64,000 bases of DNA, from the NCBI GenBank assembly GCA_951828585.1, contig OX639991.1, forward strand, positions 3,318,576 through 3,382,575. Reading direction: 5' to 3'. Position numbers and translations under genes: made by a program. This DNA comes from Longimicrobiales bacterium. Lineage in GTDB: Bacteria; Gemmatimonadota; Gemmatimonadetes; Longimicrobiales; Gaopeijiaceae. The notes beneath the pieces are model-generated. The model was given only the letters and a program-made list of their open reading frames with translations. It ran no database searches and was not told the origin of the DNA. Numbering within the stretch: position 1 is the stretch's first letter; every line of letters begins with the position of its first letter. This document shows positions 63,470 to 64,000 of this stretch, one piece after another.

Positions 63470-64000
63470 ATGCAAAACGACACCGTCCACATCACCCTCC
63501 CCGACGGCCGCGCCCTGACACTACCCCACGGCGCGACCGCCGCCACCCTCGCCGCACAGATCGGCCCAGGCCTCGCCCGCGCCGCCCTGGCCGCGGTCGT
63601 GGACGGCGAGATCGTCGACCTGAACCACCCACTCGCCGACGGCGCTTCCGTACGCCTCCTCACCGACCGCGACCCGGAATCCCTCGGCGTACTCCGCCAC
63701 TCCGCCGCCCACGTCCTCGCCACCGCGGTGCGCGAACTGGTCCCCGGCGCCGGCATCGGCTTCGGCCCCGCCATCGACGACGGTTTCTACTACGATTTCG
63801 ACGTTCCCGAGCCCTTCACACCGGACCTGATCGAGGCCATCGAGAAGCTCATGGCCCAAGTCGTGCAGTCCGACTACTCCTTCGAGCGCCAGGTCGTCAC
63901 CCGGGACCAGGCCCGCGAACTCTTCGCCGACGACCCCCTCAAGCTCGAACGCCTGGACGAGTTCGACGAAGACGAAGTCATCACCGTGTACCGCGACGGC
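63470..64000 (+). CDS. thrS: Threonyl-tRNA synthetase, N-terminal part (runs off the window)
   Basis: 177 codons are visible from ATG 63470. The TGS domain is about 1-62 (VHITLPDGRALTLPHGATAA, VDGEIVDLNHPLADGASVRL). The editing domain begins with VLRHSAAHVLATAVRELVPG (the HxxxH zinc/editing motif) and FGPAIDDGFYYDFDVPEPFT. The catalytic core is beyond the edge. The frame stays open to the last base. Confidence 0.93.
   Translation, partial: MQNDTVHITLPDGRALTLPHGATAATLAAQIGPGLARAALAAVVDGEIVDLNHPLADGASVRLLTDRDPESLGVLRHSAAHVLATAVRELVPGAGIGFGPAIDDGFYYDFDVPEPFTPDLIEAIEKLMAQVVQSDYSFERQVVTRDQARELFADDPLKLERLDEFDEDEVITVYRDG

Overview
The window is GC-rich, densely coded, and rich in overlapping start/stop junctions (ATGA, GTGA, TTGA). 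Several starts must be GTG or TTG. It looks like a Gram-negative-type chromosome: OmpA proteins, an outer-membrane beta-barrel, lipoprotein HtrA, SecDF. It also carries bacillithiol-type BshA, RqcH/NFACT, PgpH, PadR regulators next to permease-prefix membrane proteins, 6-bladed beta-propellers and a secreted S9 peptidase. That combination suggests Gemmatimonadota or a close relative; this lineage call is inference from gene content only. No rRNA, tRNA or CRISPR array was seen.

Layout. 1-2204: the start of one IS1380-like transposase gene cut by the window edge, then a complete IS1380-family element (478-2204). 406-6644 (minus): three tandem copies of a two-gene module, a small secreted Cys/His-rich protein followed by a secreted 6-bladed beta-propeller. 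The third copy is destroyed by a deletion and by the IS. 6886-10688 (minus): purB, htrA, truA. 10756-17650: a LuxR-type response regulator, trpD, an Rpn-nuclease remnant, lexA, and trpC-F-B-A running into a signal peptidase gene. 18401-23510: RqcH, a LytR_C protein, a second signal peptidase, a beta-barrel protein, rlmN. 23706-33381 (plus): aspS-phoH-pgpH-ybeY-mgtE, then meaB with an acyl-CoA mutase large subunit.

33436-48824 is the accessory region. It holds a response-regulator/histidine-kinase deletion remnant and two OmpA paralogues separated by an IS1111-group IS110 element. Next come VOC proteins, an S9 peptidase and a broken HEPN/MNT pair. Two PadR plus permease-prefix clusters follow with decayed relatives, a metallo-beta-lactamase/lamin-tail protein and a steroid-reductase-like membrane protein.

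49178-59068 (plus) is one tight run, secD-secF-tatD-mutL-miaA-bshA-uppP-birA-coaX, followed by CIRCE-controlled groES-groEL. A 159-bp MITE-like element sits between groEL and its probable terminator. The right end has an internally deleted creatininase homologue, a secreted cyanophycinase-like peptidase and the start of thrS.

Two themes stand out. Many genes are broken by clean internal deletions rather than point decay: propeller 3, HEPN, RR/HK, VOC, creatininase, Rpn and prefix proteins. Some apparently ordinary genes carry residues that change the likely call, above all the 'methylmalonyl-CoA mutase', which has the isobutyryl-CoA mutase fingerprint. I found no single clearly new system. 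The best candidates are the triplicated Cys-protein/propeller module and the PadR/permease-prefix clusters that lack any permease.
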